Shown: positions 1 through 13,400 of the stretch, one piece after another
Layout: every line of letters starts with the position of its first letter
Position numbering within the stretch: position 1 is the first letter of the stretch
From: Archivesica marissinica
Taxonomy: Eukaryota; Mollusca; Bivalvia; Venerida; Vesicomyidae
DNA length: 64,000 nt
NCBI GenBank assembly: GCA_014843695.1
Contig: CM026402.1
Span: forward strand, 15,377,037 to 15,441,036
Direction of reading: 5' to 3'
The notes under the pieces: generated by a model
The model's database searches: none
What the model saw: only the letters and a program-made list of their open reading frames with translations
Told to the model about the DNA's origin: nothing
Made by a program: the position numbers and the translations under genes

Positions 1-928
1 GTCACACTGGACCAGAGGAAATGGAGGCCTCATCGGGATGTATTGAGAAGCATCATAGAAAGATAATCTACTTGGAGTAACCAGTCGCTCACATGCCTCG
101 GCTCAGGCGACTATGAATACATATACAGGGACCATTTGTTAATCACAACTGTAAACTTAGATTATGGAACCGTCATATCAGAATGTATGACATGAGTATG
201 TAGTGTGTACAAACAACTAGTCCAGTGAAGTCAAACAAATAACGAACAGTATTGGACTATCTAACAATTTTGATAATATGACAGTGGTCAATCTAAATCA
301 AGTAAAGGACTTAAGTACGAACAATGCAAACAAGTGGTCATGTGAAAGCTACGAACATAAATACTTTTCAAACGTGACTACAACATTTAATGTGAAGATT
401 ATATTATGACGAATTTAAAGAAGTATGAACTCTCCATGGTGTGTCAGCTTCGCTGTGGTATTCTATCACTACGTATAGAGACATGACACTATGTTGGTGA
501 AACACCAGAGCAAATACTTTGCAGATTCTGCTAATGAAATTAAAAACATTTTGATTTAGATTGTGTTACTTATAGCGACATACGATTAACGGTGTTTGAT
601 CACATTCTGACCAATTTAAATGTCACACCTGCCGATAAATGAATATACCGTTAAGCCATCGAATTAGAAAAACCACTAAATTCGTAATGCTACATTATCT
701 TCATACGAGATCAATTATGTATAATTCATGATTTTCCTATTCATTCTTGTTGCACTTGCTATTCCTTCTTGTTGCACGTGCCATTATGATCGTCACTCAG
801 ATATTTGCTACCTTTTTGTGTCTCATGGGTCATATATTGATCAACCTGATTTAAAACAGTTTTTATCCATAGTGCCATATACGATACATATGACACCTTT
901 AATACGTTACCAATATGGTACTTAGAGG
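1..928. other. Non-coding AT-rich DNA, nothing recognised
   Basis: No gene, RNA or repeat family is recognised. The only open frames (about 65 codons near 728-959) overlap on both strands and show no domain, so they are treated as chance. Confidence 0.5.
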
Positions 929-1090
929 AGGCAGACGGCGCAGTGGTAGCGCAATGCATTTAAATTCCACATTGCATCTTCTCTCTCCCGTGGCAATGGA
1001 TTCGAACAGGAATAAGGTTTCGAGAGTGATTAATATAAGTTATAAGAACTTGTTTCGCAATCGAGTTAAAATAAAGTTGTATAAATTGTA
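929..1090 (+). mobile_element. tRNA-derived SINE, tail A, internally deleted
   Basis: The head keeps an A-box-like stretch (GGCGCAGTGGTAGCGC), but the B-box region present in the copies at 3664 and 60069 is missing. The body (TTTAAATTCCACATTGC, then CTCTCTCCCGTGG) and the tail (GAGAGTGATTAATATAAG, then TTGTTTCGCAATCGAG) match those copies. A deletion between the boxes or the fusion of two truncated pieces would explain it. The lost B box suggests it is not transcribed by RNA polymerase III. Confidence 0.75.
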
Positions 1091-1330
1091 GTTTCGTAAT
1101 AGCAATTCACATACTCAAACATCGGAATATGGCGTCGAGTTCGGTGTAGCGCGATGTCGGCAGTTTCTATAGTGGTATCTTATTCCAAAGATATAATGTA
1201 ATATAGGAAGTCGTCCGATATCGAATAGTTGAAGTGATAAAATTGTTTATGTTACCGTGGATATGCTTTTTGAAAATATACTTCCCGAATGTTGATGTAC
1301 AAGGCCGATTTTAGAATGAGTGAACAATTG

Positions 1331-1391
1331 GACCACCAATACAATGTGTCCAGCTTATCCATGATCGGCTCGACACATTGTATTGGTGGTC
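1331..1391. repeat. Perfect 20-bp inverted repeat with 21-nt loop
   Basis: GACCACCAATACAATGTGTC at 1331-1350 is exactly inverted at 1372-1391. Transcribed or single-stranded it would form a 20-bp hairpin. It may be the core of a foldback or MITE element, but no longer terminal repeats were found around it. No T-run follows, so a terminator role is not suggested. Confidence 0.8.
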
Positions 1392-1735
1392 TCAATACCG
1401 TATACGATAGGCTCTTCGAGCGTATATTTTAGCAAAATATATTACCGATTGATATTAATAATATATAAACTGACACCAAAACGAAACGGTGCACTTGCCT
1501 TACAGGTAAAATTTATATCCTTTTAGAAAAATAATATTGGCAAATTTGGACGTTTACGCGCTTAAATATTGGGTAAACTAGTGCAATGTGTGATACACCA
1601 CCGTTCACGAGAATACATCATTTTCATTTGAACGCAATGATAGCCTTATCGGATATAGCAACCATGAAGCTAGTGGATCTGTACCATAGCTTCTGATTTC
1701 AACTAATGATCAATATGGTGTGTAGAGAGGCCAAT

Positions 1736-1823
1736 ACTACAGACCTCTAAATAGGCTTACAAAAAGTGTAGATCCAGATGAGACGGCTCGTCCATGTCAG
1801 TTAATTGGTGTTGAGCGGGTTAA
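1736..1823 (+). mobile_element. Internally deleted TTAA MITE remnant
   Basis: Positions 1741-1790 match 61705-61754 with one difference. The sequence then jumps to the right end of the same element family, ending TTGGTGTTGAGCGGG followed by TTAA at 1820-1823. Relative to the longer copy at 61686-61926, most of the central hairpin and spacer is deleted. The left terminal repeat is not recognisable. Confidence 0.7.
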
Positions 1824-3663
1824 AAGGAGAGCCCACTTCTTCCAATGATTATTTTGTATCAATTTCAACTATTGATGCTTCTGGTGCGTTACCTCTAAAA
1901 TTAACCTGGGAACAGGCGTCGATATATTTTGCCTGGTCAGTCAAATACATGGTCAGTCAAATACATATATTTTAGCACCGAGACCGTATTAAGTAATTGG
2001 GCCGTATTGAGTTTCTGAACATATCAACTGTCATTTGGCTAGAAGTGAAAAATCGACAGACTGGAACCCAGGCTACTCTAAAATGAGAACATCTAAAAAC
2101 GTTGACATCTCTATATAGTGGTTATCTCTATTTGCTTTCACATTAAGACCAAACTCCACAGTGTTCATGGAGTTGTGCAAACTCGCACACATTCATCACT
2201 ATATAGTACAGTGACAATAGCGCTGCATAGTTTCATTCCGCTGATGTAAATACAGAAAGCGAAAGTAGGTAAGTGTGGAAAACAACCGTAAATTTCGTAA
2301 CAAATTTGGTTTGGGCGCCATAACCGTCTGTACCACGGAACCTTCGTTTGTTTCCTCTGACAGCAGCAGTGTATGATAACGGTTCGTTGCCAAATTTGCG
2401 ACTTCGCCATCGTTGTTATACAGCAGTGGTACGCTGTTCTACAGAGGTGGTGTATGTATACAGACGCTGGAGCGACCAAGACGACCAGATGCAGACAACT
2501 GCAGGATCCGATTAAAAAGATGCGGTTCAGAAGACGGAAGTACCCTGCATGTCATGTCACCAGCTAGACGAAGGAAGAACGTCTGCACGTTTTCAATGCA
2601 TTTGAACTAAACTTGCAAAAACAAATCTCCATTTTTGTTATTGTTCATTCATGCTTTGTTTGGATCCATTACAAGATGCAGACCACGTTCGATATTCAAC
2701 ACTGGCAGTCAGAATGGCATGCCTACATTTCAGACTAAGATAGACCCAACTAACTTCTTAGAAAGGTTAGTTTAGGAAGTACAGTAAACACTTTTTAGGA
2801 CCACCTCACAATTAAGGCAATTATTTCTCAGAATGAAATTATATCTTCTATATTTCCTTATTCCAGTCCCAAATGACACCAGCAATCGGGCAATAAGACA
2901 AAGTTTCTGAAAATAAAATTCGCGAGTATGGTCACACCTTTTTCTTCGAGGTATATTTTCCATCTCATGACATAAATGTATGAAAGTCGAGTTACTTTCA
3001 TACAATAACAATACATATATGAACATGCTAATAACCAACAAAGATCATTAGAGCAATGTGCTGTAAACCATTTATAATGTAATGTGCATTTTTCAAAATA
3101 ATGAAATCATGCCATCTTACTAAATTTATAATCAATAGTAATAATTTATTTCACTGAAATTTAAAATAACTTTATAATCATGGTCATATAACCAAATATT
3201 CGGATATTTCATAGTAATTAAAGCACCATTAGTATATACATATATTTCTTTTATTGCATTGATCTCATATAACTTTGAACTGTATCTACCCTACCTATTG
3301 TGTTATCTGCAGATTTGAAGCAAGATATTTACAGACGTTTGGGGTCTGGATAAATGGGTTTCGGATTTTTGAATATATATTTTAAGAACATTACGATATA
3401 CTATAGGCTTGACACTATACATACAGTTTTTTTGGGGCCATATCCAAGCAAGTTTAAAAGTGACACAGCGTCACTATCAAAGCCATGTCTGTGGATATTC
3501 CTAGTAAATATACGGTAACAAATTTTCTATCTTCCTCTGTTATTGTATATTATGGTGGTGAACTCTGTAATGAAACCACCCCGCTAATAAGACCACTATT
3601 TCGAAGACCCATGGGTTGTCTTATCATAGGTGCTTTACTGGAAATATAACAGATGGGATAGGT

Positions 3664-3897
3664 GGAAGTCGAGATAGCGCGTTCGCTTCAGGTGCGAAAG
3701 GCCCAGAGTTCAAGCCCCACTGAAGCCGTTACGACTGTGCCCTTATGCAAGGCATTTAAATTTCACGTTGCTGACTCTCTCTCTCTCTCTCTCTCACGTG
3801 GCGATGGATTCCATCTAGAATGAGGTCTCGAGAGTGATTAATATAAGTTGTAAGATCTTGTTTCCCAATCGAGCTACAATAAATTTGTATAAACTAA
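3664..3897 (+). mobile_element. tRNA-derived SINE, tail A, full length
   Basis: The tRNA-like head has an A-box region (GATAGCGCGTTCGCTTC) and a B box (AGTTCAAGCCCC). The body carries a (CT)n microsatellite at about 3776-3795, and the tail holds GAGAGTGATTAATATAAG and AATAAATTTGTATAAAC. The same body and tail recur at 929, 53408 (inverted) and 60069. SINEs of this kind are transcribed by RNA polymerase III and mobilised by a partner LINE; the partner is not identifiable here. Confidence 0.85.
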
Positions 3898-4467
3898 CAA
3901 TTTGCTGATTAGAAATTAGTTTTTCAGACTTAACATCAAAGGTACAAATGTGAGCGCGATTGACAAGATGGAGCAAAATTTGTCTCGAGATTTATACGTT
4001 TTCAAATTGTCTAAATACTTTTGTTGCCTCCGCAAGTAGCTCGTTAGTATTCAGCAACAGGAGTCAGAAGATTGAAACCTGTCTTGATTCAAATATATTA
4101 CATTTAGAACGTCACATTAATTTAGACGCAATGATAACTTCAATTCAATTTTGTCAGATAGTACTTACATATTACGTCATATGTGAATTCATGTAGAGAT
4201 AATGCACTTGTTTTTCTAATACAATTTGTTACTTCCCAGAACTCTGTATTCCTTTATGAAAACGTCGTTTATTTAGGTTTTATTTGCACCAATAATACTT
4301 GTTGTTATGACAACACATTTTCATTTCTTTGGCATAAAACATTCAACTTAAACAAAGTTCAACAAAACATGCCATAAGATATACACAAACCTTTGGGTAC
4401 TGATCTTTTTTTATTTCAGTCATAATTTCTCAACATCTATATTACTGCATCTGGCTCATTTTTAAGT
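3898..4467. other. Unrecognised DNA left of the satellite block
   Basis: AT-rich, with no supported gene or repeat. Two short plus-strand open frames (3960-4196 and 4183-4377) have no recognisable domain. Confidence 0.45.
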
Positions 4468-5418
4468 CAGTCATACGTGCACTTATGTTGTGTCCAGAGA
4501 GCATGGTTACATACGTACACTTATGTTGTGTCCAGAGAGCATGGTTACATATGTACACTTATGATGTGTCCAGAAAGCATGGTTACATACGTGCACCCAT
4601 GTTGTGTCCAGAGAGTATGGTTACATATGTGCACTTATGTTGTGTCCAGAGAGTATGGTTACATATGTGCACTTATGTTGTGTCCAGAGAGTATGGTTAC
4701 ATATGTGCACTTATGTTGTGTCCAGAGAGTATGGTTACATATGTGCACTTATGTTGTGTCCAGAGAGTATGGTTACATATGTGCACTTATGTTGTGTCCA
4801 GAGAGTATGGTTACATATGTGCACTTATGTTGTGTCCAGAGAGTATGGTTACATATGTGCACTTATGTTGTGTCCAGAGAGTATGGTTACATATGTGCAC
4901 TTATGTTGTGTCCAGAGAGTATGGTTACATATGTGCACTTATGTTGTGTCCAGAGAGTATGGTTACATATGTGCACTTATGTTGTGTCCAGAGAGTATGG
5001 TTACATATGTGCACTTATGTTGTGTCCAGAGAGTATGGTTACATATGTGCACTTATGTTGTGTCCAGAGAGTATGGTTACATATGTGCACTTATGTTGTG
5101 TCCAGAGAGTATGGTTACATACGTACACTTATGTTGTGTCCAGAAAGCATGGTTACATACGTGCACTTATGTTGTGTCCAAAGAGTATGGTTACATACGT
5201 ACACTTATGTTGTGTCCAGAAAGCATGGTTACATACGTGCACTTATGTTGTGTCCAGAGAGTATGGTTACATACGTACACTTATGTTGTGTCCAGAGAGT
5301 ATGGTTACATACGTGTACTTATGTTGTGTCCAGAGAGTATGGTTACATACGCACACTTATGTTGTGTCCAGAGAGCATGGTTACATACGTACACTTATGT
5401 TGTGTCCAGAAAGCATGG
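4468..5418. repeat. 38-bp tandem repeat array (about 25 units)
   Basis: The unit contains GTGCACTTATG and TGTGTCCAGAGAGTATGG and repeats every 38 bp. The central part (about 4600-5110) is almost perfectly homogeneous, while the edges carry variants such as TACGTACAC and AGCATGG. The unit shares the core TGTCCAGAGAGCATGGTTAC with the 24-bp array to its right and differs by a 14-bp insert, so the two are sister satellites. Because 38 is not divisible by three, the translated frames rotate from unit to unit. Confidence 0.95.
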
Positions 5419-6726
5419 TTACATTTTGTCCAGAAAGCATGGTTACATTTTGTCCAGAAAACATGGTTACACTTTGTCCAGAGAGCATGGTTACATTTTG
5501 TCCAGAAAGCATGGTTACATTTTGTCCAGAGAGCATGGTTACATTTTGTCCAGAGAGCATGGTTACATTTTGTCCAGAAAGCATGGTTACATTTTGTCCA
5601 GAAAGCATGGTTACATTATGTCCAGAAAGCATGGTTACATTATGTCCAGAGAGCATAGTTACATTATGTCCAGAAAGCATGGTTACATTTTTTCCAGAAA
5701 GCATGGTTACATTTTGTCCAGAAAGCATGGTTACATTATGTCAAGAAAGCATGGTTACATTATGTCCAGAGAGCATGGTTACATTATGTCCAGAAATCAT
5801 GGTTACATTCTGTCCAGAAAGCATGGTTACATTTTGTCCAGAAAGCATGGTTACATTATGTCCAGAGAGCATGGTTACATTATGTCCAGAAAGCATGGTT
5901 ACACTCTGTCCAGAAAGCATGGTTACATTATGTCCAGAAAGCATGGTTACATTTTGTCCAGAAAGCATGGTTACATTATGTCCAGAGAGCATGGTTACAT
6001 TATGTCCAGAAAGCATGGTTACATTATGTCCAGAAAGCATGGTTACATTTTGTCCAGAAAGCATGGTTACATTATGTCCAGAAAACATGGTTACATTTTG
6101 TCCAGAAAGCATGGTTACACTTTGTCCAGAAAGCATGGTTACACTTTGTCCAGAAAGCATGGTTACATTATGTCCAGAAAGCATGGTTACATTATTGTTA
6201 CATTATGTCCAGAAAGCATGGTTACATTTTGTCCAGAAAGCATGGTTACATTATGTCCAGAGAGCATGGTTACATTATGTCCAGCAAGCATGGTTACATT
6301 TTGTCCAGAAAGCATGGTTACATTATGTCCAGAGAGCATGGTTACATTTTGTCCAGAAAGCATGGTTACATTATGTCCAGAGGGCATGGTTACATTATGT
6401 CCAGAAAACATGGTTACATTTTGTCCAGAGAGCATGGTTACACTTTGTCCAGAAAGCATGGTTACATTTTGTCCAGAAAACATGGTTACATTTTGTCCAG
6501 AGAGCATGGTTACACTTTGTCCAGAAAGCATGGTTACATTTTGTCCAGAAAACATGGTTACATTTTTGTCCAGAGAGCATGGTTACATTTTGTCCAGAAA
6601 ACATGGTTACATTTTGTCCAGAGAGCATGGTTACACTTTGTCCAGAAAGCATGGTTACATTTTGTCCAGAGAGCATGGTTACATTTTGTCCAGAAAGCAT
6701 GGTTACATTATGTCCAGAAAACATGG

Positions 6727-7442
6727 TTACATTTTGTCCAGAGCATGGTTACATTTTGTCCAGAAAGCATGGTTACATTTTGTCCAGAAAACATGGTTAC
6801 ACTTTGTCCAGAAAACATGGTTACATTTTGTCCAGAGAGCATGGTTACATTTTGTCCAGAAAGCATGGTTACATTGTGTCCAGAGAGCATGGTTACACTT
6901 TGTCCAGAAAGCATGGATACACTTTGTCCAGAAAGCATGGTTACATTCTGTCCAGAAAGCATGGTTACACTTTGTCCAGAGAGCATGGTTACACTTTGTC
7001 CAGAAAGCATGGTTACATTTTGTCCAGAGAGCATGGTTACATTTTGTCCAGAAAGCATGGTTACATTATGTCCAGAAAACATGGTTACATTTTGTCCAGA
7101 GCATGGTTACATTTTGTCCAGAAAGCATGGTTACATTTTGTCCAGAAAACATGGTTACACTTTGTCCAGAAAACATGGTTACATTTTGTCCAGAGAGCAT
7201 GGTTACATTTTGTCCAGAAAGCATGGTTACATTGTGTCCAGAGAGCATGGTTACACTTTGTCCAGAAAGCATGGATACACTTTGTCCAGAAAGCATGGTT
7301 ACATTCTGTCCAGAAAGCATGGTTACACTTTGTCCAGAGAGCATGGTTACACTTTGTCCAGAAAGCATGGTTACATATTGTCCAGAAAGCATGGCTACAT
7401 TTTGTCCAGAGAGCATGGCTACATTTTGTCCATAGAGCATGG
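6727..7442. repeat. 358-bp tandem duplication inside the 24-bp array
   Basis: The variant string around 6717-6750, including the 22-bp short unit, recurs 358 bp later at 7075-7110 and is followed by the same variant order. The segment is fourteen 24-bp units plus one 22-bp unit. The other copies of the surrounding block (12761-13637 and 14784-15660) lack this extra duplication, so it is a local secondary event. Confidence 0.7.
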
Positions 7443-10400
7443 TTACATTGTGTCCAGAAAGCATGGATACGTTTTGTCCAGAAAGCATGGTTACATTTTG
7501 TCCAGAAAACATGGTTACATTTTGTCCAGAGCATGGTTACATTTTGTCCAGAAAACATGGTTACACTTTGTCCAGAAAGCATGGTTACACTTTGTCCAGA
7601 AAGCATGGTTACATTTTGTCCAGAGAGCATGGTTACATTATGTCCAGAAAGCATGGTTACATTAGTTACATTATGTCCAGAAAGCATGGTTACATTATGT
7701 CCAGAGAGCATGGTTACATTATGTCCAGAGAGCATGGTTACATTCTTTCCAGAAAACATGGTTACACTTTGTCCAGAAAACATGGTTACATTTTGTCCAG
7801 AGAGCATGGTTACATTTTGTCCAGAAAGCATGGTTACATTTTGTCCAGAAAACATGGTTACATTTTGTCCAGAAAGCATGGTTACATTATGTCCAGAGAG
7901 CATGGTTACATTATGTCCAGAGAGCATGGTTACATTATGTCCAGAGAGCATGGTTACATTCTGTCCAGAAAGCATGGTTACATTTTGTCCAGAAAGCATG
8001 GTTACATTATGTCCAGAAAACATGGTTACATTTTGTCCAGAAAACATGGTTACATTTTGTCCAGAAAGCATGGTTACATTTTGTCCAGAGAGCATGGTTA
8101 CATTTTGTCCAAAGAGCATGGTTACATTGTGTCCAAAGAGCATGGTTACACTTTGTCCAGAAAGCATGGATACACTTTGTCCAGAAAGCATGGTTACATT
8201 CTGTCCAGAAAGCATGGTTACACTTTGTCCAGAGAGCATGGTTACACTTTGTCCAGAAAGCATGGATACATATTGTCCAGAAAGCATGGCTACATTTTGT
8301 CCAGAGAGCATTGCTACATTATGTCCAGAAAGCATGGTTACATTTTGTCCAGAAAGCATGGTTACATTATGTCCAGAGAGCATGGTTACATTATGTCCAG
8401 AGAGCATGGTTACATTCTGTCCAGAAAGCATGGTTACATTTTGTCCAGAAAGCATGGTTACATTATGTCCAGAAAACATGGTTACATTTTGTCCAGAGCA
8501 TGGTTACATTTTGTCCAGAAAACATGGTTACACTTTGTCCAGAAAGCATGGTTACACTTTGTCCAGAACGCATGGTTACATTTTGTCCAGAGAGCATGGT
8601 TACATTATGTCCAGAAAGCATGGTTACATTATGTCCAGAAAGCATGGTTACATTTTGTCCAGAAAGCATGGTTACATTGTGTCCAAAGAGCATGGTTACA
8701 CTTTGTCCAGAAAACATGGTTACATTTTGTCCAGAAAGCATGGTTACATTTTGTCCAGAGAGCATGGATACGTTTTGTCCAGAAAGCATGGTTACATTAT
8801 GTCCAGAGAGCATGGTTACATTATGTCCAGAAAGCATGGTTACACTCTGTCCAGAAAGCATGGTTACATTATGTCCAGCAAGCATGGTTACATTTTGTCC
8901 AGAAAGCAAGGTTACATTATGTCCAGCAAGCATGGTTACATTTTGTCAAGAAAGCATGGTTACATTATGTCCAGAGAGCATGGTTACATTTTGTCCAGAA
9001 AGCATGGTTACATTATGTCCAGAGGGCATGGTTACAATATGTCCAGAAAACATGGTTACATTTTGTCCAGAGAGCATGGTTACACTTTGTCCAGAAAGCA
9101 TGGTTACATTTTGTCCAGAAAACATGGTTACATTTTGTCCAGAGAGCATGGTTACACTTTGTCCAGAAAGCATGGTTACATTTTGTCCAGAAAACATGGT
9201 TACATTTTGTCCAGAGAGCATGGTTACATTGTGTCCAGAAAACATGGTTACATTTTGTCCAGAGAGCATGGTTACACTTTGTCCAGAAAGCATGGTTACA
9301 TTTTGTCCAGAGAGCATGGTTACATTTTGTCCAGAAAGCATGGTTACATTATGTCCAGAAAACATGGTTACATTTTGTCCAGAGCATGGTTACATTTTGT
9401 CCAGAAAGCATGGTTACATTTTGTCCAGAAAACATGGTTACACTTTGTCCAGAAAACATGGTTACATTTTGTCCAGAGAGCATGGTTACATTTTGTCCAG
9501 AAAGCATGGTTACATTTTGTCCAGAGAGCATGGTTACACTTTGTCCAGAAAGCATGGATACACTTTGTCCAGAAAGCATGGTTACATTCTGTCCAGAAAG
9601 CATGGTTACATTTTGTCCAGAGAGCATGGTTACATTTTGTCCAAAGAGCATGGATACATTGTGTCCAAAGAGCATGGTTACACTTTGTCCAGAAAGCATG
9701 GATACACTTTGTCCAGAAAGCATGGTTACATTCTGTCCAGAAAGCATGGTTACACTTTGTCCAGAGAGCATGGTTACACTTTGTCCAGAAAGCATGGTTA
9801 CATATTGTCCAGAAAGCATGGCTACATTTTGTCCAGAGAGCATTGCTACATTATGTCCAGAAAGCATGGTTACATTTTGTCCAGAAAGCATGGTTACATT
9901 ATGTCCAGAGAGCATGGTTACATTATGTCCAGAGAGCATGGTTACATTCTGTCCAGAAAGCATGGTTACATTTTGTCCAGAAAGCATGGTTACATTATGT
10001 CCAGAGAGCATGGTTACATTTTGTCCAGAAAGCATGGTTACATTTTGTCCAGAAAGCATGGTTACATTTTGTCCAGAAAGCATGGTTACATTATGTCCAG
10101 AGAGCATGGTTACATTATGTCCAGAAAGCATGGTTACATTCTGTCCAGAAAGCATGGTTACATTATGTCCAGAAAGCATGGTTACATTTTGTCCAGAAAG
10201 CATGGTTACATTATGTCCAGAAAGCATGGTTACATTTTGTCCAGAAAGCATGGTTACATTATGTCCAGAGAGCATGGTTACATTTTGTCCAGAAAGCATG
10301 GTTACATTATGTCCAGAGGGCATGGTTACATTATGTCCAGAAAACATGGTTACATTTTGTCCAGAGAGCATGGTTACACTTTGTCCAGAAAGCATGGTTA

Positions 10401-13400
10401 CATTTTGTCCAGAGAGCATGGTTACACTTTGTCCAGAAAGCATGGTTACATTTTGTCCAGAAAACATGGTTACATTTTGTCCAGAGAGCATGGTTACATT
10501 GTGTCCAGAAAGCATGGTTACATTATGTCCAGAAAACATGGTTACATTTTGTCCAGAGCATGGTTACATTTTGTCCAGAAAGCATGGTTACATTTTGTCC
10601 AGAAAACATGGTTACACTTTGTCCAGAAAACATGGTTACATTTTGTCCAGAGAGCATGGTTACATTTTGTCCAGAAAGCATGGTTACATTGTGTCCAGAG
10701 AGCATGGTTACACTTTGTCCAGAAAGCATGGATACACTTTGTCCAGAAAGCATGGTTACATTCTGTCCAGAAAGCATGGTTACACTTTGTCCAGAGAGCA
10801 TGGTTACACTTTGTCCAAAAAGCATGGTTACATATTGTCCAGAAAGGATGGCTACATTTTGTCCAGAGAGCATGGCTACATTTTGTCCATAGAGCATGGT
10901 TACATTGTGTCCAGAAAGCATGGATACGTTTCGTCCAGAAAGCATGGTTACATTTTGTCCAGAAAACATGGTTACATTTTGTCCAGAGCATGGTTACATT
11001 TTGTCCAGAAAACATGGTTACACTTTGTCCAGAAAGCATGGTTACACTTTGTGCAGAAAGCATGGTTACATTTTGTCCAGAGAGCATGGTTACATTATGT
11101 CCAGAAAGCATGGTTACATTATTGTTACATTATGTCCAGAAAGCATGGTTACATTTTGTCCAGAAAGCATGGTTACATTATGTCCAGAGAGCATGGTTAC
11201 ATTATGTACAGAGAGCATGGTTACATTCTTTCCAGAAAACATGGTTACACTTTGTCCAGAAAACATGGTTACATTTTGTCCAGAGAGCATGGTTACATTT
11301 TGTCCAGAAAGCATGGTTACATTTTGTCCAGAAAACATGGTTACATCTTGTCCAGAAAGCATGGTTACATTATGTCCAGAGAGCATGGTTACATTATGTC
11401 CAGAGAGCATGGTTACATTATGTCCAGAAAACATGGGTACATTTTGTCCAGAAAGCATGGTTACATTTTATCCAGAGAGCATGGTTACATTTTGTCCAGA
11501 GAGCATGGTTACATTATGTCCAGAGAGCATGGTTACATTATGTCCAGAGAGCATGGTTACATTCTGTCCAGAAAGCATGGTTACATTTTGTCCAGAAAGC
11601 ATGGTTACATTATGTCCAGAAAACATGGTTACATTTTGTCCAGAAAACATGGGTACATTTTGTCCAGAAAGCATGGTTACATTTTGTCCAGAGAGCATGA
11701 TTACATTTTGTCCAAAGAGCATGGTTACATTGTGTCCAAAGAGCATGGTTACACTTTGTCCAGAAAGCATGGATACACTTTGTCCAGAAAGCATGGTTAC
11801 ATTCTGTCCAGAAAGCATGGTTACATTATGTCCAGAGAGCATGGTTACATTATGTCCAGAGTGCATGGTTACATTCTGTCCAGAAAGCATGGTTACATTT
11901 TGTCCAGAAAGCATGGTTACATTATGTCCAGAAAACATGGTTACATTTTGTTCAGAGCATGGTTACATTTTGTCCAGAAAGCATGGTTACACTTTGTCCA
12001 GAACGCATGGTTACATTTTGTCCAGAGAGCATGGTTACATTATGTCCAGAAAGCATGGTTACATTATGTCCAGAAAGCATGGTTACATTGTGTCCAGAAA
12101 GCATGGTTACATTGTGTCCAAAGAGCATGGTTACACTTTGTCCAGAAAACATGGTTACATTTTGTCCAGAAAGCATGGTTACATTTTGTCCAGAGAGCAT
12201 GGTTACATTTTGTCCAGAAAGAATGGTTACATTTTGTCCAGAGAGCATGGTTACATTTTGTCCAGAAAGCATGGTTACATTTTGTCCAGAAAGCATGGTT
12301 ACATTTTGTCCAGAGCATGGTTACATTTTGTCCAGAAAACATGGTTACACTTTGTCCAGAAAGCATGGTTACATTTTGTCCAGAAAGCATGGTTACATTT
12401 TGTCCAGAAAGCATTGTTACATTATGTCCAGATAGCATGGTTACATTATGTCCAGAGAGCATGGTTACATTCTTTCCAGAAAACATGGTTACACTTTGTC
12501 CAGAAAACATGGTTACATTTTGTCCAGAGAGCATGGTTACATTTTGTCCAGAAAGCATGGTTACATTTTGTCCAGAAAGCATGGTTACATTTTGTCCAGA
12601 AAACATGGTTACATTTTGTCCAGAGCATGGTTACATTTTGTCCAGAAAACATGGTTACACTTTGTCCAAAAAGCATGGTTACACTTTGTCCAGAAAGCAT
12701 GGTTACAGTTTGTCCAGAGAGCATGGTTACATTATGTCCAGAAAGCATGGTTACATTATTGTTACATTATGTCCAGAAAGCATGGTTACATTTTGTCCAG
12801 AAAGCCTGGTTACATTATGTCCAGAGAGCATGGTTACATTATGTCCAGCAAGCATGGTTACATTTTGTCCAGAAAGCATGGTTACATTATGTCCAGAGAG
12901 CATGGTTACATTTTGTCCAGAAAGCATGGTTACATTATGTCCAGAGGGCATGGTTACATTATGTCCAGAAAACATGGTTACATTTTGTCCAGAGAGCATG
13001 GTTACACTTTGTCCAGAAAGCATGGTTACATTTTGTCCAGAAAACATGGTTACATTTTGTCCAGAGAGCATGGTTACACTTTGTCCAGAAAGCATGGTTA
13101 TATTTTGTCCAGAAAACATGGTTACATTTTTGTCCAGAGAGCATGGTTACATTTTGTCCAGAAAACATGGTTATATTTTGTACAGAGAGCATGGTTACAT
13201 TTTGTCCAGAAAGCATGGTTACATTTTGTCCAGAGAGCATGGTTACATTTTGTCCAGAAAGCATGGTTACATTATGTCCAGAAAACATGGTTACATTTTG
13301 TCCAGAGCATGGTTACATTTTGTCCAGAAAGCATGGTTACATTTTGTCCAGAAAACATGGTTACACTTTGTCCAGAAAACATGGTTACATTTTGTCCAGA

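Larger units (their letters stand above)
1091..3663. other. Intergenic DNA, mostly unrecognised
   Basis: Apart from the inverted repeat at 1331-1391 and the MITE remnant at 1736-1823, nothing is recognised. Short open frames at 2165-2610 and 2772-3041 overlap on opposite strands and have no recognisable domain. Confidence 0.5.
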
